DNA of 52,098 nt from Polaromonas sp. Lineage in GTDB: Bacteria; Pseudomonadota; Gammaproteobacteria; Burkholderiales; Burkholderiaceae_C. The stretch spans positions 1-52,098 of the forward strand of contig NZ_JACDDD010000016.1 in assembly GCF_013817205.1 (NCBI RefSeq), given 5' to 3'. The notes under the pieces are model-generated. The model was not told the DNA's origin, searched no databases, and saw only the letters and a list, made by a program, of their open reading frames with translations. Position 1 is the first letter of the stretch; each line of letters opens with the position of its first letter. This document shows positions 29,135-36,981 of the stretch, piece by piece. A program made the translations under genes and the position numbers.

Positions 29135-29235
29135 TTGTGCCCCCACACTCCCCCACTTCGTGTGGGTCGCTGCCCCTCGATGGGGCCGCTGCGCCTGCGG
29201 ACTGGCAGAGCCAGATCCGCGGCCCCTGCTTGAAA
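29135..29235 (+). repeat. dispersed repeat family B
   Basis: CCCCACACTCCCCCACTTCG, TGTGGGTCGCTGCCCCTCGA, GGCCGCTGCGCCTGCGG and AGATCCGCGGCCCCTGC. It fills the gap between the GST and amidohydrolase genes. Orientation relative to other copies is uncertain because the unit is partly self-complementary. Confidence 0.65.
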
Positions 29236-29259
29236 ATTCGGGGAAGTGCATTGAACCGT

Positions 29260-30183
29260 TTATGGCTTGGCAACGCCAAACAAGCTCGCACCATTGTCCC
29301 AGCCGATCTTGCGTGCCACATCGGGGGGCAGGTCCCCCAGCCAGGCGCGGTAGCCCTTCATGAGTTCGTCGTAATACTGCCAGCGCTGGTTGACCCAGGT
29401 GTCCGAACCGATCATGAAACGCGACGGGTACTTGAGCAGCAAGGCGCGCCACTCGGGGCACAGCGTCCCACTGTCACACGTCAGGCCAGGCCGGTAAGAC
29501 AACTCGCCCATCAAGGTCGGATAACGCGCGAACAGCGCGTCCACGCGCGCAGCCGGTGCGCCGCCAATACCCGTGTGCGCCCAGATCAGCCGCGCGCCAG
29601 GGGCATGTGCCATCAGCAAATCAATCGCCACGTCGTCCACATGCGCCAGGATGGCGAGCTTGTTTTTCTCGGCAAACTGCATCAGCTTCTTCGCCACCGG
29701 CCCGTTGGCATTGGCGCTGTCATACAAATGAAATTCGCCAATGCCTTTGTACGGCCCGGCCTGGGCGCCGCTGACGCCGCGCGCGAATTCGGCCTGCACC
29801 ATCTCGTAAATCGTCTCGTCGCGGAACCAGTTGTCGTAGTCCGCGCGGTTGCGGTAGAGGCGGATGAAGGGCACCACCGTCACACCGGCCTGTTTGGTCT
29901 CGGCCATGGAGGCCAGTGCCTTGGTGCCATCGTTGGGCCGCGAGTTGGCGACGATGGCCCTGACCCCGTTGCGTTTCATGCGCGCCAGCACATCGGCGGG
30001 GCCGTGTGGTCCGGCCCGGCCATCCCAAGCCTCTTCGTTGTAATGCAGGTGGGCGTCGAACAGCGGTCCGCTGTAATCAGCCGCTTGTGCCAGCGCCGAA
30101 AACGCTACAAAAATAATAGCTGCTTGCGCCCGCCACACAAGGGCTGAGGGCCAAAAATGCTTGAAATTCCGACCGCAAACCAT
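29260..30183 (-). CDS. exported amidohydrolase (TIM-barrel, metal-dependent)
   Basis: A 307-residue protein from the ATG at 30183, two bases after the dienelactone hydrolase stop, which supports this start by coupling. Residues 1-34 are a signal peptide ([20 protein letters not shown], cleavage before ADYSG); residues 4-27 are encoded by a family A repeat. The mature protein begins [15 protein letters not shown] with metal ligands His45 and His47, has ILAHVDD and [10 protein letters not shown] for later ligands, and [20 protein letters not shown] with the catalytic Asp. It resembles amidohydrolase_2 enzymes; substrate unknown, site periplasmic. Confidence 0.82.
   Translation of the reverse strand: MVCGRNFKHFWPSALVWRAQAAIIFVAFSALAQAADYSGPLFDAHLHYNEEAWDGRAGPHGPADVLARMKRNGVRAIVANSRPNDGTKALASMAETKQAGVTVVPFIRLYRNRADYDNWFRDETIYEMVQAEFARGVSGAQAGPYKGIGEFHLYDSANANGPVAKKLMQFAEKNKLAILAHVDDVAIDLLMAHAPGARLIWAHTGIGGAPAARVDALFARYPTLMGELSYRPGLTCDSGTLCPEWRALLLKYPSRFMIGSDTWVNQRWQYYDELMKGYRAWLGDLPPDVARKIGWDNGASLFGVAKP
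30104..30174 (+). repeat. dispersed repeat family A, inside the amidohydrolase signal peptide
   Basis: CTACAAAAATAATAGCTGCT, TGCGCCCGCCACACAAGGGC, TGAGGGCCAAAAATGC and TTGAAA, a full-length copy. On the minus strand it is translated as the hydrophobic core of the signal peptide. Confidence 0.88.
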
Positions 30184-30185
30184 GC

Positions 30186-30875
30186 TCAGGCCAAGTGTTG
30201 GGCGAAAAACGCGAGCGTGCGCTCTTTGGCAAGTTTGGCTGCTGCTTCGTTGTACGAGCCGCGCTGGTCGCAGTTGAAACCGTGGTTGGCATCGTATACA
30301 TGCACCTCGACACCGGGCTGCGCCTTTTTGAAGGCTTCGACGGTGTCCAGCGGAATCCAGTGGTCCTGGTTGCCGAAGTGGGCCATCACCGGGCAGGCCG
30401 GCTGGCGCGCCGGCTCGTCACCGGCTGTCATGCCGCCGCCGTAATAAGGCACAGCCGCCGACAGACCGGACAACGTGCAGGCCGCGCGCCAGGTCAGCAG
30501 GCCGCCCCAGCAGAAACCGACGATGCCGACTTTGCCGCCTGAGGTTTGCGCCGCGTGGTTGATGGCAGCCTGGATGTCTTGCAAAACGCCGGGCGCTGGC
30601 AGTGCTTCCACCGCAGTCTTGAGTGCAAAACCGGCGTTCATGTCAGCGTCGGTGTAGTCCAAGTCAACGCCCGGCTTGACGCGGTGGAAGGTAGCGGGCG
30701 CAACGGCCAGATAGCCTGCAGCCGCATACCCGTCAGCAACAGAGCGGATGTGCGAATTGACGCCGAAAATCTCCTGCAGCACCACCACGGCGCCTTTGGG
30801 CTTGGCGGCCGGTTCAGCTACATAGCCTGGGAATAAGAATCCGTCGGCGGACTGGAGGTCGATAAAATTGGCCAT
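30186..30875 (-). CDS. dienelactone hydrolase family protein
   Basis: A 229-residue protein from the ATG at 30875, with AGGAGA eight bases upstream. The triad is complete: Cys122 in GFCWGG, Asp171 in GNQDHW and His198 in DANHGF. The family opens dienelactones in chlorocatechol breakdown and acts on related esters; this member lies between a ring-compound isomerase and an amidohydrolase, in the same direction with short gaps (53 and 2 bases), so an operon is likely. Substrate is inferred only. Confidence 0.92.
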   Translation of the reverse strand: MANFIDLQSADGFLFPGYVAEPAAKPKGAVVVLQEIFGVNSHIRSVADGYAAAGYLAVAPATFHRVKPGVDLDYTDADMNAGFALKTAVEALPAPGVLQDIQAAINHAAQTSGGKVGIVGFCWGGLLTWRAACTLSGLSAAVPYYGGGMTAGDEPARQPACPVMAHFGNQDHWIPLDTVEAFKKAQPGVEVHVYDANHGFNCDQRGSYNEAAAKLAKERTLAFFAQHLA

Positions 30876-30928
30876 GGGTGTCTCCTGTTTATGGAAGGGT
30901 TGCAAATTCAGTGACGGCTGCTGACAAG

Positions 30929-31531
30929 TCAGCCGCGCGCGAGCCGGCGCTCCAAGTAGTCCAGCCTGTCCTGGCCCCAGAAGATCTCCCCGTTCACAAC
31001 GTAACTGGGCGCGCCGAAGACGCCTGCAGCTATGGCTTGCTGCGTGTGCGCCTCATAAGTCTGTTGAATGTCGGGGCCCTTCGATTGCGCAAGCCGGGCC
31101 GGGTCGCGGCCAGCGGCCTGAAGAATCTCCGCCAGCACCTGCTCGCTGGCAATGTCACGCTCTTCTGCCCATACCGCGCGGAAAATGGCACCCGCCAAGG
31201 CCAGCGCTGCGGTGCTGCCGTCGTGCTGGTCTACGGCCATGATCAGCCGCGCTGCCGGGTCGCCGCCCACCGGGAAAAATTTGGGCTGCCGGTTCAACGG
31301 CATCTGCAGGTGTTCGCTGAAACGCTGCAGCTCTACCAGCCGGTAGGCCTGGCGCTGCGGCGCACGCTGGCCCAGCGGCAAGCCGCCGGAGATCGGAAAA
31401 ATCTTGCCAAAGTCCACCGGCAGCACTCGCACCGCCGCACCGGCTGCACTAGCCATCCGCACAAAACGATCGTGGCCCAGATAAGTCCAGGGACTTTGCG
31501 GCGTGAAGTAGTAGTCGATGCTGATGCTCAA
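30929..31531 (-). CDS. 2-hydroxychromene-2-carboxylate isomerase / DsbA-family kappa GST
   Basis: About 200 residues from a TTG at 31531 with AGGAGA 7 bases upstream. It reads SISIDYYFTPQSPWTYLGHD, where Ser13 replaces the DsbA Cys as in HCCA isomerase and kappa GST, then VYxxDFGKIFPISGGLP-like sequence and the C-terminal GVFGAPSYVVNGEIFWGQDR. The enzyme uses glutathione to isomerise chromene carboxylates in naphthalene breakdown; many relatives have other substrates. The much longer ORF upstream of 31531 is an antisense shadow of the SDR gene. Confidence 0.87.
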   Translation of the reverse strand: MSISIDYYFTPQSPWTYLGHDRFVRMASAAGAAVRVLPVDFGKIFPISGGLPLGQRAPQRQAYRLVELQRFSEHLQMPLNRQPKFFPVGGDPAARLIMAVDQHDGSTAALALAGAIFRAVWAEERDIASEQVLAEILQAAGRDPARLAQSKGPDIQQTYEAHTQQAIAAGVFGAPSYVVNGEIFWGQDRLDYLERRLARG

Positions 31532-31624
31532 GGGGCGTCTCCTGTGGGCTTTGCAGCCGATTGATGTACATTGATTTGGTCCCCGGTTGTAACCGGGATT
31601 GCCCTTTTTTGCTGGAGGCCGGAT

Positions 31625-32371
31625 TTGTCCCAGATTGTTTTGATCACTGGCGCCTCGCGCGGTATTGGCGCCGCCACCGTGCTGCTGGCCGCGCGTCAGG
31701 GTTACACCGTCGCCGTCAATTACAGCGCCAATTCGCTTGCTGCCGACGAGGTGGTGCGCCAGATTCGCCAGGGCGGCGGCACGGCGATCACGGTGCAGGC
31801 CGACGTGGCCGATGAGGCCCAGGTGCTGGCCATGTTTGAAAAAGTCGACGCCAAACTCGGCCGGCTCACGGCGCTGGTCAACAACGCCGGCGTGGTGGAC
31901 CGCACCGAACGGGTGGACGGCATGAGCGTGGCACGCCTCAAGCGCATGTTCAACATCAACGTGATTGGCACCATGGTCTGCGCGCGGGAAGCGGTCAAGC
32001 GCATGAGCACACGTTACGGCGGCGCAGGCGGCGCGATTGTCAACGTCTCCAGCGCTGCCGCGAGGCTCGGCGCGCCGGGCCAATACGTGGACTACGCGGC
32101 GGCCAAGGGCGCGGTGGACACCTTCACCATCGGCCTGGCCAAAGAGGTCGCAGCCGAAGGCATACGCGTCAATGCTGTGCGGCCCGGCATCATCGAGACA
32201 GAGATCCACGCTTCGGGTGGCCTGCCCGACCGCGCGCGCGACCTGGCGCCGCAGGTTCCGATGCAGCGCGCGGGCAGCGCCGACGAAGTGGCACGCGCCA
32301 TTGTGTGGCTGCTGTCGGAAGAGTCCAGTTACACCACGGGGGCCATGGTGGATGTGGCGGGGGGCAGGTAG
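31625..32371 (+). CDS. SDR family oxidoreductase
   Basis: A 248-residue protein from a TTG at 31625 with GGAGG eight bases upstream. The NAD(P) motif TGASRGIG is at 8-15, NNAG at 86-89, the catalytic Ser143 in NVSSAA and Tyr157/Lys161 in YAAAK, then RPGIIETEIH and the C-terminal YTTGAMVDVAGGR. It is a classical short-chain dehydrogenase similar to glucose 1-dehydrogenase or FabG-like enzymes. It diverges from the isomerase across 93 bases; both use TTG. ATG-like starts upstream (31571) lack family similarity. Confidence 0.9.
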   Translation: MSQIVLITGASRGIGAATVLLAARQGYTVAVNYSANSLAADEVVRQIRQGGGTAITVQADVADEAQVLAMFEKVDAKLGRLTALVNNAGVVDRTERVDGMSVARLKRMFNINVIGTMVCAREAVKRMSTRYGGAGGAIVNVSSAAARLGAPGQYVDYAAAKGAVDTFTIGLAKEVAAEGIRVNAVRPGIIETEIHASGGLPDRARDLAPQVPMQRAGSADEVARAIVWLLSEESSYTTGAMVDVAGGR

Positions 32372-32405
32372 GTAAGCGTTTAGGAGCTGCAAGCGCCGGC
32401 TCTAT

Positions 32406-33062
32406 TCATCGCCGTCTCCCTGCTGCTGCCTGAAGGAGCACTCCCAGGTCAGCGACGTTCATAGTCTTCCACGAGAACATATTGCCGTCGAAGTCTACAG
32501 AGTAATCGTTAATGACATTACCCATAACTTCAGCTGCGTCATCCAGCTCCTGCCACCGAATGGGCGCTTCATTTTGAAGGCGCGCCCGGTCGAAGAAGTA
32601 GTCCTTGTCGAAGTGCCCGTGAAACTTATCCCGTCGAATCCGGATGCTCTTCAAAGCAGATAGAGAACGTATCTTTGATCGGTCTTCCTCAATCGATTCC
32701 AAGGTGATCGGTATTCGATTCTGCAACATCCAGTGGTCGTCGGGGTAGCCGCGTCGACGTTGGAGCTCTTTCGTCGTGAGCCACTCTCGGTTGTATTCAA
32801 CGAAGGTAAGGAAGTTGAACAGACCGCGCTCCCCGCGTTCATCGAACAGTTTGTCAGCCCATAGCACAATCGTCGTGAACAGGGCGCCCTCAATCGTGCG
32901 AAAGAACGCCGGTGCCAAATTGAGTTCGGCCAGATGATCTTTCGTTCGGTCGCTAATCTGGCGATACACAGATGCGCAATCGCAGAAACGATGAATCTCG
33001 GTGCGAAGATGTTCTCGATATTGCGCGAACATATGGTCGAAATCGTCACGCCGCAACTTCAT
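32406..33062 (-). CDS. HEPN-like protein (AbiU2-type), function unproven
   Basis: A 218-residue, helix-rich protein with no signal peptide. The region ALKSIRIRRDKFHGHFDKDY at about 137-156 contains Arg144 with His148/His150, fitting the Rx4-6H motif of HEPN RNases, and the overall pattern (long helices, ALFTTIVLWADKLFD) recalls the AbiU2-type HEPN family. That assignment is from memory, not a search. The gene and its upstream 250 bases are visibly more AT-rich than the neighbours, and a HigBA pair follows, so this is probably an acquired accessory or defence islet. A perfect inverted repeat lies 17 bases before the start. Confidence 0.55.
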   Translation of the reverse strand: MKLRRDDFDHMFAQYREHLRTEIHRFCDCASVYRQISDRTKDHLAELNLAPAFFRTIEGALFTTIVLWADKLFDERGERGLFNFLTFVEYNREWLTTKELQRRRGYPDDHWMLQNRIPITLESIEEDRSKIRSLSALKSIRIRRDKFHGHFDKDYFFDRARLQNEAPIRWQELDDAAEVMGNVINDYSVDFDGNMFSWKTMNVADLGVLLQAAAGRRR

Positions 33063-33078
33063 GGAGACTCACGCAATC

Positions 33079-33101
33079 TATACCGCACACTCTGCGGTAT
33101 A
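33079..33101. promoter_or_regulatory. perfect 9-bp inverted repeat upstream of the HEPN-like gene
   Basis: TATACCGCA, spacer CACTC, TGCGGTATA. On the minus strand TATACC could serve as part of a -10 box, and the dyad could be an operator or an RNA hairpin close to the ribosome site. No T-run follows, so it is not a terminator. Confidence 0.6.
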
Positions 33102-33323
33102 AAACCACCAATCCAACAGAAAGCGGCGCTTGAACGTTGCGCTAAATCATTGACAGTCAATATCTCTTCTCTCATTTTGACAATCTGGAAAGGCTGATAA
33201 AAATCAGCACTCACCGCAGATTTCAGCTGAACTCATTGTTAGCTGTACGGCGGGAAGTTCAGACCGAACGACGCAGTCTGTTGAATTACGAAAACATCAA
33301 CTGCGGCAGCGGCGCAAACGGTT

Positions 33324-33635
33324 TCAGGCCACCATCGGCGCGGGTTGAACCTGCATGGGCGCAGTCTTGAATCGTTGTGCGGCCTGCCACACGTCGTAGG
33401 CGCTTTGCTCTGCCAACCACAAACGGGCCTCGCCGCCGCGCGCAACACCCAGCCAGGCCTCGATGCGCAGGGCCATTTCAGGCGAAATGGCGGCACGGCC
33501 ATTGAGCACGCGGGACAGCGCCACGCGGGAAACGTCAAGCTGCTGCGCTGCCTCGGTCACGGTCAGCCCTAGCGCAGGCAACACATCGTCGCGCAGCGTC
33601 AGGCCAGGGTGCGGGGGGTTAAACATGCGTGCCAT
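33324..33635 (-). CDS. higA: HigA family antitoxin (XRE-type HTH)
   Basis: A 103-residue protein, MARMFNPPHPGLTLRDDVLP, the HigA start, then TVTEAAQQLDVSRVALSRVL NGRAAISPEMALRIEAWLG, the helix-turn-helix. GGAG lies 8 bases before the ATG at 33635. It follows higB by 18 bases on the same strand, the toxin-first order usual for HigBA. It should bind the promoter dyad near 33941-33969 and neutralise HigB. Confidence 0.93.
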   Translation of the reverse strand: MARMFNPPHPGLTLRDDVLPALGLTVTEAAQQLDVSRVALSRVLNGRAAISPEMALRIEAWLGVARGGEARLWLAEQSAYDVWQAAQRFKTAPMQVQPAPMVA

Positions 33636-33653
33636 CTTCGTTACTCCAGTTGC

Positions 33654-33935
33654 TCAGTGATAGTCCTGGTAATCCACCAGCACAGCATCCGTGCCGTCAA
33701 AGGTGAAAGTCATGCGCCAGTTGCCGTTCACCCAAACCGAAAAATGCCCTTTCAGGTCGCGCCCTTTCAGCGGGTGCAATCCCCAGCCTGGCAGATTCAT
33801 ACCTTGGGCGTTGGTCGTTTCGTTCAGGCGTCGCAGCATGGCGGCCAGTCTTGGGGCGTGGGCGGCCTGAATGCCTGCCATGCTCCCTTTCTCGAAAAAG
33901 GCTTTCAGCCCCTTGTGCCTGAACGTCTTGATCAT
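33654..33935 (-). CDS. higB: HigB/RelE-type mRNA interferase toxin
   Basis: A 93-residue protein with MIKTFRHKGLKAFFEKGS, LNLPGW-like NAQGMNLPGWGLHPLKGRDL and the C-terminal KGHFSVWVNGNWRMTFTFDG, the HigB pattern with basic catalytic residues. HigB cuts mRNA on the ribosome when HigA is lost. The -10 box ends 5 bases before the ATG, so the mRNA may be leaderless. Confidence 0.92.
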   Translation of the reverse strand: MIKTFRHKGLKAFFEKGSMAGIQAAHAPRLAAMLRRLNETTNAQGMNLPGWGLHPLKGRDLKGHFSVWVNGNWRMTFTFDGTDAVLVDYQDYH

Positions 33936-33940
33936 GTGGG

Positions 33941-33969
33941 ATTGTATCGCGTATCGTTACAGCATACAA
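33941..33969 (-). promoter_or_regulatory. higBA promoter and candidate operator
   Basis: On the minus strand TTGTAT (33969-33964), 17 bases, TACAAT (33946-33941). TTGTAT and ATACAA form an inverted repeat spanning both boxes, a natural target for HigA autoregulation. Only GGGTG separates the -10 from the higB ATG at 33935. Confidence 0.8.
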
Positions 33970-34084
33970 CCCCTGACCGATTTCAATAGCTATAGCCCGA
34001 TTCTTTGCTGAACTCTCGGCCGCTTGAGGTATAACGACGTCGTTCAAGCCGTCATTTGACGAACGAGCCGTAAAAGAAACTTCT

Positions 34085-34717
34085 ATGGATTTCAAACCTC
34101 TCGTCACCCTGCTGGCCATCGTCAACCCGCTGGCCATCGTGCCGTTTTTTATCCACTACACGCAGGGCTTTTCCACCGCGCAGCGGCGCCGCACCATCGT
34201 CACTGCGTCATTCAGCGCGTTTTTGGTGATTGCCACCAGTGCGCTGCTGGGTCTGCAGATTTTGGAGTTTTTCAGCATCTCGCTGGCGAGCTTCCAGGTC
34301 GGCGGCGGCATGCTGCTGCTGATCAGCTCGATGAACATGCTCAACGCGCAGCCGGCCGAGGTCAAGGCGCAAACCCACGAGCTGGAAGATGGTGCCGAGA
34401 AAGCGGCCATGGGCGCCAGCATCGCGGTGGTACCGCTGACCATTCCGCTGCTGACGGGCCCGGCCACCATGTCCACGGTGGTGATCTACGCTGAAAAAGC
34501 CCAGAACGCCCTGCAGCTGGCCGCGCTGGTCGGCTACGGCGTGGTGATCGGGCTGGCGACGGCCGCGTGTTTTGCGCTGGCTGACCCGATTGCGCGTGTG
34601 CTCGGCAAAACCGGCATCAACGTGATGACCCGCCTGATGGGCCTGATTCTGGCGGCCTTGGCCATCGAGGTGATGACCGGCGGGCTGGTCAAGCTGTTTC
34701 CCATCCTGGCGCGCTGA
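34085..34717 (+). CDS. marC: MarC family integral membrane protein
   Basis: A 210-residue protein with about six hydrophobic segments. It starts MDFKPLVTLLAIVNPLAIVP FFIHYTQG, the MarC (UPF0056) signature, and has VPLTIPLLTGPATMSTVVIY in the middle. The role of the family is unknown; the early link to multiple antibiotic resistance was not upheld. It ends 9 bases before creB and may be cotranscribed with it. Confidence 0.9.
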   Translation: MDFKPLVTLLAIVNPLAIVPFFIHYTQGFSTAQRRRTIVTASFSAFLVIATSALLGLQILEFFSISLASFQVGGGMLLLISSMNMLNAQPAEVKAQTHELEDGAEKAAMGASIAVVPLTIPLLTGPATMSTVVIYAEKAQNALQLAALVGYGVVIGLATAACFALADPIARVLGKTGINVMTRLMGLILAALAIEVMTGGLVKLFPILAR

Positions 34718-34726
34718 AGGCACAGG

Positions 34727-35407
34727 ATGGCCGGAGCCAGGGTGTTGCTTGTCGAAGACGACCCGGCCATTGCCCGGTCCATCATTTTCGCGCTGGAGCG
34801 AGGGGGCCTGACGGTCACGCACAGCCTGCTCCTCGGCGATGCCCGCAGGCAGCTGGACCTGCGCCCCCCGGATATGCTGATCCTGGATATCGGCTTGCCC
34901 GATGGCAACGGACTCGACCTGTGCCGGGAGGTCCGCGCCGCCGGCGGCCTGCCGGTGCTGATACTGAGCGCTCATGGAGAAGAAATCGACCGCGTCCTCG
35001 GCCTTGAGCTCGGCGCCGACGACTACGTGAGCAAACCTTTCAGCCCACGCGAGTTGCTGGCCCGAGTACGTGGCATGCTGCGGCGCGCCCAGATGCAGGC
35101 ACCAGTCCAGAGGCGTTCTTCAGATACCGGACCCTTCGACATCGACATAGCCGGCCAGCGCATCAGCCTGCATGGGCGTGTGCTGGCCTTGACGCGGCGT
35201 GAGTTCGGCTTGTTGTCTGACTTGCTGCAGCACCGCAACCGCATCCGGTCGCGGGAAGAACTTCTGCACGCGGTCTGGGGAAGCGGTTCGGACCGCATGG
35301 ACCGGACGGTCGATACCCACATCAAGACACTGCGCGCCAAATTGCAGGAGGTCGCCCCAGGGCACGATTACATCGCAACGCATCGCGGCATGGGTTATTC
35401 AATATGA
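34727..35407 (+). CDS. creB: response regulator CreB (OmpR family)
   Basis: A 226-residue regulator. The receiver has acidic Asp11/Asp12, phospho-acceptor Asp54 in LILDIGLPDGNG and Lys103 in VSKPFSP. The winged-helix domain ends VDTHIKTLRAKLQEV...HRGMGYSI. Naming as CreB rests on the following CreC-like kinase and CreD protein. CreB acts on genes carrying the cre-tag TTCACnnnnnnTTCAC, and such a site lies before creD here. Confidence 0.88.
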   Translation: MAGARVLLVEDDPAIARSIIFALERGGLTVTHSLLLGDARRQLDLRPPDMLILDIGLPDGNGLDLCREVRAAGGLPVLILSAHGEEIDRVLGLELGADDYVSKPFSPRELLARVRGMLRRAQMQAPVQRRSSDTGPFDIDIAGQRISLHGRVLALTRREFGLLSDLLQHRNRIRSREELLHAVWGSGSDRMDRTVDTHIKTLRAKLQEVAPGHDYIATHRGMGYSI

Positions 35408-35501
35408 CCCCCCCGTTGCGGCTCACTGCGTGTAGCCGCCTCCCCCCCTGCAGGGGGCGACGCCTGCGGCCTGGCGAAGCCAGTTCCGCGGCGTCTGCTG
35501 G
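35407..35501 (+). repeat. dispersed repeat family B between creB and creC
   Basis: CCCCCCCGTTGCGGCTCACT, GCGTGTAGCCGCCTCCCCCC, CTGCAGGGGGCGACGCCTGC and GGCCTGGCGAAGCC. The copy starts at the creB stop and fills most of the 147-base gap. Confidence 0.85.
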
Positions 35502-35554
35502 TATTGCGCCGTGCCAGCTTCACGCGTTTGCGCATAGCGCACTGAGCAACTGAA

Positions 35555-36955
35555 ATGCGCCTAGGCATACGCCTGCTCTTCGGCTTTTTTCTGGTGACAG
35601 GGTTGGCGGCTTTTTTTGTGCTGCGGGTTTTCATGACCGAGGTGCGGCCCAGCGTGCGCGAGGTCATGGAAGACATGATGGTGGACACGGCCAATATCCT
35701 GGCCGAACTTGCCAGCGACGATCTCGCTGCGGGCAGCATGGCAACCGGGCGCTTCGCGCAGCAGGTTCAGGGCTACGCCCGCCGGCCCGTCGACGTTCGC
35801 ATCTGGGGAATGGCCAAGCAGTCGCTGGATTTCCGGGTATACGTCACCGACATCCGGGGAACCGTCGTATTCGACTCGGAAAACAGCGCGGCCATTGGCC
35901 AGGACTATTCGCGCTGGCGCGATGTCGCCCTCACCCTGCGCGGCGAATACGGCGCCCGCGCCACCCGCGAGGTCCAGCACGACGACCGCACCTCCGTGAT
36001 GTATGTCGCCGCTCCGGTGCAGCAGGGCGGAAAGACCATAGGCGTACTGACGGTGGCCAAACCGATGTCCACCATCCAGGCGTTCATTGACCGGGCCGAG
36101 CGCAAGATCCTCCTGCGCGGTCTGCTGCTGCTTGCACTGTCATTGGTCATCGGTGTGGCAGTGACACTTTGGGTGGTGTGGAGCATCCGCAAGCTGCGCC
36201 ACTATGCCCATGCCGTCGGCGAGGGCGGCAAACCCCCGGTGCCGCAGATACCCGGTGAACTCGGCGAGCTCGCGCTGGCGGTCGATGCCATGCGGCTCAA
36301 GCTCGAGGGCCATGAGTACATCGAGGGCTACGTGCGCGCATTGACGCACGAACTGAAGAGCCCGCTGGCGGCGATTCGCGGTGCCGGTGAGCTGCTCCAG
36401 GACGACTTGCCCGAAGACGCGCGCCGCGAGTTTTCGGGGCAGGTGCTCACGCAGTCCGCTCGCCTGCAGGCGCTGGTGGATCGCATGCTCGAGCTGACGA
36501 AGCTGGAGCAACGTCATGCACAGGTCCAACGCGAGAATCTCCTTTGGCTTGATGTGCTCCAGCCACTTGCCACCGGTGGCCTGCTGCACAAGACCCGACC
36601 CGCTATGCAGGTGACCGTGACCCCCGAACGCGCCGGCGTGCACGCCGAACCCGGCTTGCTGGCACTGGCGCTGGGCAATCTTCTGGAAAACGCCCGCTCG
36701 TTCGCGCCGGAAGGTTCCACCATCACTGTGCAGGCATCTCACAACTTCGTCGCCGTTCAGGATGCAGGGCCCGGCGTGGCGGACTTTGCCCTGCCCCGAC
36801 TGGGGGAGCGATTTTTCTCCACAGTGCGCCCCGACGGGCAAACCAAAGGCTCTGGCCTCGGGCTGGCCATCGTGCGGCAAATCATGGTGCTGCATGGCGG
36901 CCGGATGGTCGTGCGCAACACCAGCCCCGGACTCAGGGTGGAGTTGCACTTCTGA
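35555..36955 (+). CDS. creC: sensor histidine kinase CreC
   Basis: A 466-residue kinase. One membrane helix at about 5-25 and another at about 186-210 flank a periplasmic domain of about 160 residues. A HAMP-like linker precedes the H-box ALTHELKSPLAAIRGAGELL with His265; the N box GNLLENARSF and G boxes DAGPGV and GSGLGLAIVRQIM follow. It should phosphorylate CreB, in response to metabolic state in known systems. The periplasmic CHASE-like domain matches CreC architecture. Confidence 0.88.
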   Translation: MRLGIRLLFGFFLVTGLAAFFVLRVFMTEVRPSVREVMEDMMVDTANILAELASDDLAAGSMATGRFAQQVQGYARRPVDVRIWGMAKQSLDFRVYVTDIRGTVVFDSENSAAIGQDYSRWRDVALTLRGEYGARATREVQHDDRTSVMYVAAPVQQGGKTIGVLTVAKPMSTIQAFIDRAERKILLRGLLLLALSLVIGVAVTLWVVWSIRKLRHYAHAVGEGGKPPVPQIPGELGELALAVDAMRLKLEGHEYIEGYVRALTHELKSPLAAIRGAGELLQDDLPEDARREFSGQVLTQSARLQALVDRMLELTKLEQRHAQVQRENLLWLDVLQPLATGGLLHKTRPAMQVTVTPERAGVHAEPGLLALALGNLLENARSFAPEGSTITVQASHNFVAVQDAGPGVADFALPRLGERFFSTVRPDGQTKGSGLGLAIVRQIMVLHGGRMVVRNTSPGLRVELHF

Positions 36956-36981
36956 GGCAACAAAAGTGACGGGCACACGCA

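Noticed and set aside
31532..32392. Upstream 287 residues of the minus-strand isomerase frame
   Set aside because: Antisense to the SDR gene; the isomerase similarity begins only at TTG 31531, which has its own ribosome site.
33985..34005. Further copy of repeat A (CAATAGCTATAGCCC)
   Set aside because: Only a few bases match the core; too short to call.
35130..35400. creB as a PhoP/QseB-type regulator
   Set aside because: Receiver and HTH alone cannot decide, but the CreC architecture, CreD and cre-tag favour CreB.
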